From Neoceratodus forsteri (Eukaryota > Chordata > Ceratodontiformes > Ceratodontidae), in assembly GCA_016271365.2 (NCBI GenBank), contig CM057449.1:1564156501-1564220500 (forward strand): a stretch of DNA of 64,000 nucleotides. The letters are read 5' to 3'. This document shows, piece after piece, positions 24,233 through 36,054 of this stretch. How positions within the stretch are numbered: the stretch's first letter is position 1; each line of letters opens with the position of its first letter. The position numbers and the translations under genes are program-made. The notes beneath the pieces are model-generated. The model ran no database searches, was not told where the DNA came from, and saw only the letters and a list, made by a program, of their open reading frames with translations.

Positions 24233-25630
24233 ATCACATGTGGTGGGCCACCTGAGCAATAGAGTTGAGCAAAACCAAGGAGTTGTACAGGTATAATATC
24301 TCTGATTATAACAAGGGTTTGAGAAATGCAACTTTCTAATTGACTGTAAACATTGTAACAGCCTTATGTTTAGGTTTTATTACATACATGTAGAGCCTAA
24401 CCATATGATGAACATGGTTTAATGTTGTTTAAAAAACAGTTTTATTATGATAGCAATAAGCCACTCCCAGGTATTATGTTAATGGTCAGTTTATCACTGT
24501 CTAGCTTACATGTGGCACTCAGCTACTCTCATCCAACACTAAACCCCTACAGGGTGATTAGCAGACCATTTAACATAACTGTTGGTCATGCCTTATTGCT
24601 TAATTGTCTTTATGAGTAGATACTCTCCCTCTGCTAGGCACTGCAGCAGCTTTGCAACACAGTGTCCCACCCAGTTACACCATACACTGTCTAGTTACTG
24701 GAGAATGGCTGTGAATATGAACTCATGAAGATGAACAGTGTAACTTGGTCATTACAGTCATCGAAACCTTAGTGTGATTATAACTGACAGAATCAGTGAT
24801 AGAGAATAACCCCAGCTGTCCTAGTACACTTACCCCATTGTGAGTTAAATCAATACTAAAGACATTCTGTTTATATCTACACTATACCTACTTGATTCCT
24901 GTTGTACCACAATTAACATAGTTATCACTTTGATAGCATCAGTGACAGAAGTGTGGCAAACCCAAACACTAGGCATACAGCCTGAGTATGAAACAACTGT
25001 TAAAAAAATTACACTGTGTCCATAAGTGGCATAGATCACTCATTGCAATAATAGTAAATGTATTACTGTTTAAATAATTTAGTCATCACAGATGCAATGA
25101 GATTGTCTTTATCAGGTACAACATACTCAGTAAGTGCCTACAGGAAAATCTATCCTATATACATCTCCGATACAGGTACGTCATTGTTGGCTCAGTAGTG
25201 CTATGATATTTAGAAGTTGCTTGGCCTGATCCATGCAATTACACTGTTTCTTACAAAGAATACTTACTGCATCTTTAGTATTGAAACACACTGAAGGTCT
25301 GTGTATGTATGTGTATGTACATCAGCAGTACACCTTCATCAGTAAGAATGCATCTGATACTGGCAGTACGAATTTCACAGCGTTGAACAGGCAATGCTTT
25401 TCCATATGTTTACATCAGCCTCTCTATCTTGAGTAAACCGTTGCAGTAAATGTACTACTATGTAAATCACATACTAAATGTAACACTACTTTTATCTTGA
25501 GCATGCTAGTGTCTTGTAATTAATTTATGTACTTCTCTTAATTAATGTATACTCACTAGTGTTAAAACCTGTCTACAACTGTTATCATGCACCTTCAGCA
25601 TTTATATTGACTAACGGCACAGTACCAGTT
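24233..25630. other. Interior of the inverted-repeat element, no gene
   Basis: 1.4 kb of AT-rich sequence between the arms. No transposase-like frame is seen. The longest frames here are under 70 codons and show no motif, so it looks non-autonomous. Confidence 0.5.
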
Positions 25631-26023
25631 GTGGTGTGGTGTGGGGCATCGGTAGGTAAGGCCATGCAACTACTAAGTGTGGTACGTTGTGTGCTGCTGC
25701 AATCAGGGATGTACGCTTGGTGTACATGGCCTCAGTTTTGCTGCTGATCTCCACTGAGCATGCAGTACCTGGTCAGGTGGGTGGGGATGTCTCGTAGTAC
25801 ATTTAGACAATTGTTTGTTATTTCTGTCACCTGCTGCTGGATGTCTGTCATTGGTTGTGTTGACTTGGTCCTCCCCATACTTGCATGTCTGTGTGTGTGT
25901 GTCTGTATGTGTGTGGTGTTGGGGGTGAATTGAGTTAGGTTTTCAACCCTAACAGCGTATTTCCTTACTTTTGTCGCTGTGGAACAACCCTAACTAATGC
26001 ATTAAACAGAGTTTTTGCCTGTA
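25631..26023 (-). repeat. Right arm of 0.4-kb inverted repeat
   Basis: Reverse complement of 23829-24232, ending with GAGTTTTTGCCTG next to (TA)n. Confidence 0.8.
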
Positions 26024-26047
26024 ATATATATATATATATATATATAA

Positions 26048-28152
26048 ATGGTAGCACGGTAGTGCTACCATAGTTAGGGCTGAGGATCCATTTACATGTT
26101 AAACCCCAAATTTTGCACCTTAATAACTTTGCAACCATTTGATGGATTTGCCTGAAATTTGGAATACATGATCAAGAACCATATGCCTTGGAATCTGCCA
26201 AGTTTCATACTTGTCAGATACACGGCTGTGGCATTATTAAGCGTGATCTGCGCATGCATTTAAACTTTTTCTGGAATTCTACGGTCGCACCTACAGGTCG
26301 CACGGTTTGCGCGACTGGCCTGAAATCATCAGGGAATGTGCGGCCAGGGTCCCTGATGTGCCTTTCAAAGTTTCCTGAAAAAATATTAAACGGTTCAAAA
26401 GTTATTCAAAAAATAATTTCCCATTATAAGTCAATGGGAAAAGTTAACAAAAAGTTCGACAGTGTCGCAAATGCATTTTTACTTTCGCAAATGGCCCTCT
26501 TACTTTTGCAAATCTGCCATCTTGTTTTCAGTTAGTGATCAGAAAAATGCTTGGCATTTAAATTTGGGACCCTCTAGCAACCTAATTATTTTTGTATTCA
26601 CCTAGTCGGACCCTGAGGATGCTAGCCATGTCTTTATTTTGGGGTAAAACACCCCAGAAACATGTTTTTCAAATTTCTGGAAAAGTACTTTCGTAAAGTG
26701 CTTTCGTGTTCATGAAAGTGTCACAAATTTTTGCGAAAGCTTTCGGAAATTCCGACAGTACTTTCTAGTCTGTGGGAAAATGACAGCAATTCTTTGGCAC
26801 TCCGCTGCAAAAGAACGGTTGGGAGTTTTGGGCTGAAATATGGAGGGAACACAGCCGACATCTCACAGATGTGCCTTTCAGTGTTGTGTTGACAAAATAT
26901 TACACGGTGGCAAAGTTACGGCACTCAAAAGTTGACGGTTTTTCCCATAGGATAACATTACGGCACCCGACGCATTACAGGAATCCTTTGGCACCCTGCT
27001 GCAAAATAACGGTTTGGTCTTTTTTCCTGAAATTTGGAGGGAGGACAGCCAACAGTCCACAGATGTGCTTTCAGTGGTTTGGTGAATAAATATTACAGGG
27101 AGGCAAAGTTATGGCGCTCCGAACTTCTCTTTTTTTCCCATATGATAACATTACGACGTTCGCCGCGCCTTTCAGGGCCCGTATCTCGGAAACGGTGTGA
27201 GATACGGACTTTTTGTCAGAGAAATACTTAGCTCCTAATGGGGCTAAGTATAAAACTAGCCAGGACAGTCGTAAATCATATGACTTTAAATTTTTTTTCT
27301 ACGTCGTACGGTTCCTGAGATATAACCTATTTAGTATTCCAAGTCCTCATTTTCTGTTCGATACCCATTATTATGCATACATTCTTTGTACTCACTGTCT
27401 TTCTCTATGCAGCTTTTGGGGAAAACCAGCCTGTGCACTTACATTACTGTTATTGTTGCCCTTTCCGGGCTATGTTCCGTAGCATCGCTTCACCTACCTT
27501 GACGCCTATGCCACCATGTGCGTATCCTTTACGCCATTTGCACTTGCATTTGTTATTTTTGCCATTTGTGTCTGCAGTACTGTTTCTCTTTCTGTTTCAC
27601 TTTGTGTCACCATGCCCATTGACATTTCCGTTTGCAGGCACCATGTTACTATGTGACAACACATCACGTGGCAGACCGTTCCCGTCTCCGCCACCGTGTG
27701 CGTTACCCTTTCTGTTGTCATCCGTGCTTGTGTTACCATGTGCACCACTGATAGCGCTTCTGTTTGTGTTGCTGTTCCTGTTACTATGCCACAAGACATC
27801 ACGTGGCGGGAGCTGCATTACATTCACTATTTCTCGCTATCATTCTCAAAGAGAGGAATAGAGGGTAAACTCATTTAATGCAGTTGTTAGTTGTAGCCGA
27901 CAGTGACGGCCTGAAAGACCATTCCACGATAGTGCGCAGTGACAGTCAGCTGGGTCCCAACTCTCCCCATTTCCCATACTTCTGCTGCTTTACACATGAT
28001 GGGGGTGAGTGTTAGGCTGATGACCCCACGCGCACCCCAATGCTGGCTGGGGTAGTGGGTCCAAGGGGTTTTCAACCTCAACACCGAATTTCCTCACTTT
28101 TGTCGCTGTGGAACAACCCTAACTAATGCATTAAATGGAGTTTTTGCCTCTA
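26048..28152 (-). mobile_element. Non-coding repeat unit B, tandem to unit A
   Basis: Starts with a perfect 10-bp-arm hairpin (ATGGTAGCAC, loop GGTA, GTGCTACCAT) and runs parallel to unit A at about 90% similarity for 1.8 kb. It ends with a short version of the inverted-repeat part (left end at about 27862, right end at 28152) holding only about 0.25 kb of unrelated interior. The boundaries are (TA)n on both sides. No coding capacity. Confidence 0.5.
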
Positions 28153-28159
28153 ATATACA

Positions 28160-28160
28160 C

Positions 28161-28197
<37 letters not shown>
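28160..28197. repeat. (TA)n microsatellite
   Basis: TA dinucleotides at the right border of unit B. The 3' end of the next L1 lies nearby. Confidence 0.9.
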
Positions 28198-28199
<2 letters not shown>

Positions 28200-28357
28200 T
28201 ACAAGTCATAATATGTAGTGGCATTCATTGCCATTAATTCTTATTTCTGCACAGTATATATAAAATAAACACAGTACTATACTAAATAACAATATATCCT
28301 ATCTATATTATAGGGAGATAAAATCTGTCTATTCTATAAAATATTTTTAGGATCCAT

Positions 28358-31300
28358 CTAAAGGAGAAATCTACAGGTATTTCCTAATCCTCCAGATTCC
28401 AGAAAATTAAAATAGTCCTGCCAGCACAATTTATATTCATTTAGTCGGTCTAAAGTCAAATAAGATATACGTTCCAGAGATGCAATTTGGGTTAAGCTAT
28501 TAAGAATATCTGTAAATGTAGGTATTATCTGTGACTTCCAGTTAATTAAAATCAGACGTTTGACCTGAATAAATAATATTGTAGCCATCCATGCTGGTAT
28601 CTAGACAGTTTAATATTTTTGTCAATAATCCCTAGAATAAAGTACTTGGGGTCAAAAGGTAAGGAGCATTTTACGATATTAGAAACCAAATGATGACCCA
28701 AATGCCATAATATAGATATGGAATTGCAAAGCCACAAAATTTGGAATAAATTACCATTAGATGAGTAGCATCTACAACATATATCATTTGGTGTAACTCC
28801 CATTTTGTAAAGTAAGGCTGGTGTTCTGTACCACAAGTGAAGAATTTTATATTGAAAAAGTGCACTACGAACATCTCTAAATGTGTTATGGCAAACAGTC
28901 CGGCACTGGCTCCATTGAGATTCAGTTATATTTTCTTGCAATGCTAAGCTCCATTTACTTGCAGCTGAAATTGATTGATTTGGTAAATTATCCCTGATCA
29001 TTTTATAAATTTTACTAACTAGCCCAGATGACGTATTCACCCATGAGGTGATATTTAGGTTTGAACAAGTTATTCTATGTTTATGCTGTAATATAGGAAC
29101 TAATGCAGCTCGAATTTGTAGATATTTCCAGAAATCCTTTTTATTTATATCCCAAATGATTTGTAAATTTGTGAAAGAATTCAAAATATTACTATTTATG
29201 ATTAAGATATCACCCACAAATAATATATTTTTATGTTTCTATGAGTTGCAAAACAATGGTTGGCCATCTAAGGTTAATCAGTTTCCCCATATAGGAGAGT
29301 AAAATGTAGGAACTGGATCAGTTTTTAACCATCTATGTAATTTAAGCCAATAGTAAATTGATGGAGCAATTGTAGGATTTTTTTAAATTTTTGTGGCAAA
29401 GAATTGAAAATACAATTGGTGGGAATGTTTCCTGGTATCTGGGAGACTTCCATATTGAGCCATAAAGAAGATTCAGTATTAGGTTTAGTAAACCATTTTA
29501 TGGTTTGTGAGGCATGAAATGCCCATAGATAGGCCAAGAACCAGGGAAGAGTGAACCCACCCTGGGACCAGTGGGTACGTAGCTTATTTCTACTAAATCT
29601 TGGGATATGACCTTCCCAGATAAAATTCCCTATCAATTTATGAATTCGAGAAATAAAAATAGTGGGCAAATTAACGGTATGTTAGAAAAAAGATACAATA
29701 TCTTGGGAGTAATAGACATTTTAATTGCGTTGATTTTACCAATCAACGTTAGGTTAAGATTTTTCCATCTTTCAAGTGTTGTTTTAATTTCTGAGAGGAT
29801 AGGAGTAAGATTTGCCTCCCATATTTTTTCAGTATCCGTCAAAATTTTAATTCCTAAGTATGAAATGCCCTGGGATGCCCAACCAAAGCCAAGGACATTA
29901 TTCATGTAGGGTTTACAAAATGTGTTGAGTGGTAATATTTCAGTTTTTTTGTAATTAATTGCAAGACCAGAGAGTTCTGCAAAAGTATTTAGTAACTGTA
30001 TAAGTGGGTGTGCAGCTAATTCTAAATCTTCTAGTAAGATTAACATATCATTGGCATAAGACAAGGATGTATATTGTGTATTGCCAATCGATACACCTCT
30101 GATTTTGTCAGATTGGCAAGGAGCAGCTGCCAAAGGTTCTAAGGCTAGAATAAAATGGGATGGGGATAAGGGACATCCTTGTCTAGTGCCTCTATTTAAT
30201 TTAAAGGATTGAGATAGAGTAGAATTAGTAAGGACACTTGCTGTAGGGGAGGTATATAATAATTTTATATATGAACAAAAGTGATCACCAATGCCAAGGC
30301 AAGATAGAACTAAGCAAAGAAAATTCCAATTCAAAGAATCAAAAGCCTTTTCAAAATCAATGGCAACTGCAACTGCAGGGGATTTTATTAATTTAGCTTT
30401 ATACATGAGATTGAATAAAGAACGAAGATGATGTGAACCCATCCTACCCTTGACAAAACCTGTTTGATATTTATTAACTAATTGGGCAATGAAGGGTTTA
30501 AGATGAATAGCTAATAGACTTGCGAAAATTTTGCCATCTACATTAAGTAATGATATGGGACGATAGTTAGAGGGAAGAGTAACATCCTTATCCTTTTTGG
30601 GGAGCACTGTAATGATTGCATCTGTTAAGATTGGAGGTAGTGTTTCTAAAGTTGTGGATTCATGAAATACCCTGTACAATAAAGAACAGAGTAAGTCAGC
30701 CATACTTTTATAAAACTCCACTGAGAAACCATCACCACCAGGGGCATGTCCAGTTTTGAGGGAAGAAAGTGCATGGTGAACTTTTTCTATTGTTATTGGT
30801 TTATCTACAGAATTCATTGAATCATGTGAAAGTTGGGGGAGCGCTAATTTATCCAGAAAGTTGTCAATCTGCAAATTTTCTGCAGAGGTAGTGGATGTAT
30901 ATAACTTTTTATAGAATGAAGAAATGATCTTATTAATGTTAGGGTTGTCAGTGAATATTTGCCCAATAGTGTTTTTTTAGGCCTGAGATGTATCGCTCCG
31001 ACTGTTGTACTCTAAGCTTATAAGCCAATAGCTTACTCCCTTTTTCACCCCCCTCCCAATACTTGTGTTTAATTCTAAGTAATGTGATTTTGGTTTTCCG
31101 GGAGATTAAATCATTAATTTGCCTATGAAGTCTGAGGATTTTGTGATATAAAGGGGATTTAGGGTCAGGGTGTGGGGTAGCTGAATATTGTAATTCTTTA
31201 ATTTTAAGTAAGTTCTCAAGATCTTTAAGTTGTTTTTCTCTCTTTATTTTCCTATGTTCAGAAAAACTGATGATTTTGCCACGAAGAGTAGCTTTGAGTG

Positions 31301-32170
31301 CCTCCCAAGTAGTGCCCATAGATGTATCCTATGGGTTATTGAATAAAATAAATTCCTGAATTTGTGTTTTTAACCAAGGAGTAAATACTGGGTCTTTAAG
31401 TAAGAGTGGGCCTAATCACCAGGAAGGTGATTGCAAAGGGGGGGGGGATTCCATAACAAGTGTAGTTTAACTGGAGCATTATCTCAAATAAGAAGGGGTA
31501 GAATATTACAGTCTATAATATTAGCTGTGATAGTAGGGGAGGTTAACCAATAATCAGTTCTACTATATGTCTGATGTGTGGGGGAATAAAATGTGCAGTC
31601 TTTATCTCTAGGGTGAAAAAGTCTCCATATATCCACTAATCCCAGGTCTTTCATTAATAATGAAAGTGCAGCAATGCTCCTCGGATGGGCATCTAACAAA
31701 GCATTGCTTCTGTCAATATATTACTCTAATGTAAGATTAAAGTCACCACCAATTAAAACTGGGGTATTTAAATTTAAAGAGGTTAATTGTTGGGCCAGAT
31801 TCTGAAAACATTCGGGTGTATCTGAATTCGTGGCATAAATGTTAACAAAGGTTAATGGACCAGTTATAGAATCAAAGATAACAATCAACCATCTGCCATC
31901 AGGATCTTTCTTTATATTCAATACTTTCCATTTTAAACTTTTATGAATTAAGATTGCAACCCCACATTTCTTGGTTGTAGCAGAAGCGGCATAAATTTGA
32001 CCAACCCAGTCATTTTTTAATCTATCGTTATCTGCCTCTAATAATTTAGTTTCTTGTAAAAAGATAATTTGCGCCTTTTTTTCTTTTGCAATGATATAAA
32101 ACCTGTTTGCGTTTGCTCGTGCATTCAGGACTTTGACATTCCATGTATATAGTATTAAATCAGACATTGA
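28358..32170 (-). pseudogene. L1 copy 2 ORF2 (APE endonuclease-RT)
   Basis: The endonuclease starts MSDLILYTWNVKVLNARA, with LQETKL and VLIGGDFNLTLE. Where S-D-H-A-P-V should stand, near 31480, the frame reads stop-D-N-A-P-V, so the catalytic His is lost. The RT (30874-29633) is the longest open frame in the window (413 codons): APGGDGFSVEFYKS, NYRPISLLNVDGKIFASLL, AIDFEKAFDSLNW, NRGTRQGCPLSP, then SYANDMLIL, where YADD has become YAND. The C-terminal part (29217-28552) has a Trp- and Cys-rich segment (WSQCRTVCHNTF, CCRCYSSNGN) typical of L1-clade ends. Frameshifts occur at about 31700, 31320, 30900, 29650 and 29220. Confidence 0.8.
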
Positions 32171-32414
32171 AATGAGTAATCGGTAATGGTGTCCATGTCT
32201 GGAATTCAATGCACCAAGCAAAAGAGAGGCAGACACTACAGATCAAAAATACATGACTGATGATTATAATCCAGTTTGGGGCAGGAGTATTAACTACTAG
32301 AATATACAAGGGAATCTGGAAAATGCCTTGGTACCATTTGTTGTAAATCGCCCTAACTATTATAACAACAATAACTAACAACAAACTTATTAACAAGAAC
32401 ACAATAATGGTCAT

Positions 32415-33498
32415 TTAAGATGAGCAGAGGAGTATCGGTCAGTTTATATACAGCACTAAACCAAGACCACTGCTAAGCTCTCTAGGACGTGTAGTGAAGT
32501 ATAAGGAGAGCAGAAAATCTGAAACTCCTTCACTACTACTAAAGGTTGAAACTGTCTACATAGACTAATGAATTAACAATAATGAGAAACAATTGTTCCC
32601 ATAAACAACAAAAAACTAGCATCATTTGTGTTAGATAGTTAAATAATGATTTAAATTCTGAACCACAGCTGAAGGAGGGGAGAAGAGAGAAAAATATATT
32701 TATAGTTTGAATCTGATAAATATCTTATCCTTCAATGAAATAATTTATAATAAGAAGAATATTAAATATAAAGTAGGCTATTAACATGTGGATTAAGCTA
32801 AAAGAAATACTAATCCAAAAAAAACAATAAAGTAACAAATGGTTAAATTTCACCATTACAATAGAAAATATACCCATTTTTGCCTCTATATTTCAGCAAT
32901 TCTTAAGGTATCTTAAACCACTAAAGAACATAATGATATGTACCAGCTCTATAAAAGAGGAAAATTCATAAAAAAATAAGCATTGTATATGCAACTAGTT
33001 CAATTTAGAGAAACAATAAATAATATTATGAAATTATGTTGATACTGCCAGACTTCGAGCAAGCTGAGAGAGATGTTATAACCTATTATAAGGATTGATT
33101 GCATCTCAGTTGTTCGAAAATTGCCTGCACAGTATTCCCTATATCAATCCGATTGCAAATATCATAATTCCCTCTTAGGGTAGATCATTTTCATTGTGAA
33201 ACAAGATTACTTACATATTATTTACCTTGCCTAGTTTACTTAGGCAGAACATATAGTAGGAGCTGTCAAGCAGTAAACTATGAGACCTACATCAAATAGT
33301 TAACTAGGACCATATTTACTGGTGAGCTTTGCTGCATAGGAGCTCAAGTTTCAAATTGTATGATTACCCCTTACAACTCGCCAATCTGAATCAATGGCAT
33401 AGCACATCAGACAGGAACCCATTAGCATCCGTGAAAAGATCCACATTTATTAATGCCATATTCTGCTAAATACAAGCAAGAGATGACGAAAAGTCTGA
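32415..33498 (-). other. Long inter-ORF spacer of L1 copy 2
   Basis: More than 1 kb of AT-rich DNA without coding content lies between ORF1 and ORF2. No TSD or inserted element is evident. Confidence 0.45.
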
Positions 33499-34758
33499 TT
33501 AAGTTGTCCTCTTTGCGGCAACTGCATCTGATCTGTTCTTCCCTCTGCTATGGCATTTTTTCTTTGGTGGTTCCAGAGATTTTTGCAGCAAACTCACTAC
33601 TACTTCTGACCACAAAACATCAACAGATTCTTCCTCGGCTTCAGGGACACTCCTCAAAGCCTCCATAATAGCTGAGTCTCCGTTATCTACAGTTCCCCGT
33701 TGAGCGACCTGCACATCAAGCAGAAGCTCGAACCTGTTGCTTAAGGGTATGGGCAATGAAACCGCAGTGCTGGTATGAGGCTCAAAGTTTTTTGCATTTG
33801 TTGATTTCTGCATGCAGCATTGGAGTTTACAGTTCATGGGTTTAAATGAATTATTTTCCAGCAATTGGGCAGATTGTCTCATGTTTAAATCTGCGAAAGG
33901 CTTCGAGATGGTGGTGCTTAAGTCAGCAGGTTCTGAAGCAATCTGAGCACTGGAGTCAGGGCTATTATTAGTTTTGCTAGAGTGGCTTAGAGATGCATCC
34001 AGAGTATCTGATGTGCTTATCAGGGGTAACTCAAATCTGCTCAGGAAAGACATCAGTGATTCTGGGGTGTTATAATCTTTATGGGAGCTGCCGCTGAATA
34101 CTTGCATTGTTGCAGGGTAACGTATCGAGAATCGCAGTCCCAATTTGTGCATCAGTGTTCGAGCCGGTGTAAAGGCTTTCCTTTTATTTAAAACCTCCTT
34201 TGAAAAGTCTCGATATATGTATATTTGGTGATCTTGCCAGGTAAGGTGCCCAATTTCTCTGGCTTTCTGCAAAATAAGTTAAATGTGTGCAAAATTCAGA
34301 AATCTGGCCACAATTGGTCTGGGTCTGTAGTCTGGAGGAGGTTTAGGGCCTAACGAATGATGTGAACATTCGACAGTTAGGTTATGGTCAGCAGGAAGAT
34401 TCAGCATGATTGGTAATACACGCAGTAAAAAAGTAATAGTGTCTTTTGATTCAGAATTCTCAGGAAATCCAAAGAATCGCAAGTTATTCCTTCGACTATG
34501 GTTTTCAATATCTTCAATTTTGTACTGAAGCTGTTTGATAGTACGATCTTGCTCCCTGATAGTAGCTTTTAGATCTTGTATAGATGTCTTGTTCTGCCTA
34601 GTTTTGAGCTCTGTATTGGCAAGTCAAGCATCTACATTCTTTAGTGTGGTAGTATTATGCTGTGTTGTGATCTTTAGATCATTTATATCTGTAAGTAATT
34701 TCTGAAACATGGTTTCAATTTTATCCAGGGAAGCCGATTCTTCTGCATTTTCAGCCAC
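33499..34758 (-). pseudogene. L1 copy 2 ORF1 (coiled coil, RRM, C-terminal domain)
   Basis: The N-terminal coiled coil (about 34750-34500) reads IETMFQKLLTDINDLK and TIREQDRTIKQLQYKIEDIE. The RRM starts with NNLRFFGFPEN. LGPKPPPDYRPRPIVARFLN is the hallmark of the L1 ORF1 C-terminal part, followed by ILQKAREIGHL, IYRDFSKEVLNKRK and FSIRYPATMQVF. An unusual Ser/Pro-rich tail of about 140 residues extends to 33499. The start codon position reads GTG, and two stops interrupt the protein (about 34625 and 34277). L1 ORF1 binds element RNA as a trimer. Confidence 0.72.
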
Positions 34759-34900
34759 GATTTAGGGCCTAAGGTTTGTGCTTCCAGTAGAGGTCTATTA
34801 GAGTATAGCCCAGTATAGATGAAATATAATAAAATATACCTTGACAAAGTGCTGTACTGTGGTCCAGAGCAATTGATTTTCTAGTTTATCTTGCAGAATT

Positions 34901-36054
34901 GACTTAGATGGCTGAAGATGATGCCAGATTGTTTATTGAATATCAGAGCTCAGGAATCAGACCTCCATATTTGTTCAGAGTCAGGCCATGCCCCCCCAAG
35001 CCCCTGTGGATTATGCAGGTATTTACTTACTGTATACAGCAGTTGAAAGGGGTTAACAATAAGGACCTTACATTTCATAAAGCTTATATAATATAATTCC
35101 AACAATGCAAAATTATATAAAGCACCTGCTCTTCTGACTCCATTTTAGTACCAAACTCCATAGTTTAGTTTCTACTCCTGCACAAGACAGTTTCTGCTTA
35201 CAGACAAAATGAGTGGGGTGAGGTTGGATGTATACAAAAGTTTGTTTTCCAGATGACAGCCTGTGCATTTTAGAAGAGGTATTAACTTAATTATGGGGTA
35301 TCATGAGGGATGAATGGGACGATGTTCAAGTTCAGCACGAAAGGTGCAGCTAATATAGAGGACAGAATGGATTTATAGATGGATTCACTAAAAATACCAC
35401 GACAGCTTAATCTGGTCAATTGGCATTCATCTGTATCCCCCTTCCCTGGGTCATGCCTGAAAATAGGCAGCATTTGTCTGCTGCACTTACCTGGTCAACA
35501 AAAACTAAATAAATAAATAAGTGAGTTGAGAGAGTTTTTGAAAACAAGATCTAGAGCTGCAATCCTGACAGTTAATTTATTAAAATAAAGGCATTTTGGG
35601 TGGATTTTATTTTAGGGAATTTCTAGTACATGTCAGCTTTAGAAGGGTGAAGTCAAATTTTATCAGCAAGTTTTCATTGATTGATAGGCTGTGGATAGAA
35701 GGGTGATGGGTAGAGGAAGAGCTCTCGATGACAAGATCAATAACATAGCCATGATAATATGTATCATTTCTCCAGAGCCCATTCTAATATTTTTCTGTAG
35801 TGTCTTCATGTAAGGTGACAGGGAAGGCCCAGTGATGGGTGGAGGGATCAACTTCAAAAAATCCTGGGACCTAGGCTGCCTTAATCCAGCACTGCCTCAA
35901 GGCCACACCACAGGGTGCAAGCAATGGGAGCAACAATCAGGTAAGTGACTATTGGGGCAGTTGTTTCACTAAGAGTGTCTTATAGGGCCCAGCTGAAAGG
36001 GGAAATAAAAACAAAGAATGGAAAAAGAAAGTTAGTTGTGATGCCCTAAAAGAG
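34901..36054. other. Unassigned stretch, LINE/SINE tail at 35430-35520
   Basis: No gene. 34901-35100 may be L1 5' UTR. CCCTGGGTCATGCCTGAAAA followed by an (AAAT)n tail at 35440-35520 (+) matches the 3' end shared by the SINE at 51.4 kb and the Rex/Babar-like LINE ends. No tRNA-like head is visible, so the parent is not clear. Confidence 0.4.

Larger units (their letters stand above)
21826..26023 (-). mobile_element. Non-coding repeat unit A, Helentron/HINE-like structure
   Basis: A 4.2-kb unit bounded by (TA)n. The left end has the palindrome TAGCACGGTAGTGCTA followed by AGTTAGGGTTG. The right end has CAACCCTAACTAATGC followed by AGAGTTTTTGCC. AGTTAGGGTTG is therefore inverted near both ends, and a hairpin lies outside it at one end only. 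This matches the known plan of Helentron-derived non-autonomous elements (subterminal inverted repeats plus one terminal stem-loop), which would place the 3' end at 21826 on the minus strand. There is no Rep or helicase sequence. The body (21830-23828) is also found in unit B. The family assignment is inference. Confidence 0.45.
28340..34900 (-). mobile_element. L1-clade LINE (copy 2), nearly complete
   Basis: ORF1 (33499-34758), a 1.3-kb spacer and ORF2 (28358-32170), all on the minus strand. The 5' UTR probably continues to about 35100. I could not find a clear poly(A) tail or TSD, and the 3' end is close to (TA)n. ORF2 resembles L1 copy 1 in domain order but differs strongly in sequence, so it is another L1 lineage. 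It is dead: catalytic residues of both endonuclease and RT are replaced. Confidence 0.7.

Noticed and set aside
23868..24296. 142-codon frame in the left inverted arm
   Set aside because: It spans the (CA)n tract and the palindrome, and has no domain. The inverted copy on the right does not keep an equivalent frame.
21795..28197. Satellite DNA array
   Set aside because: There are only two units of unequal length with hairpin ends and embedded inverted repeats. A transposon-like unit fits better.
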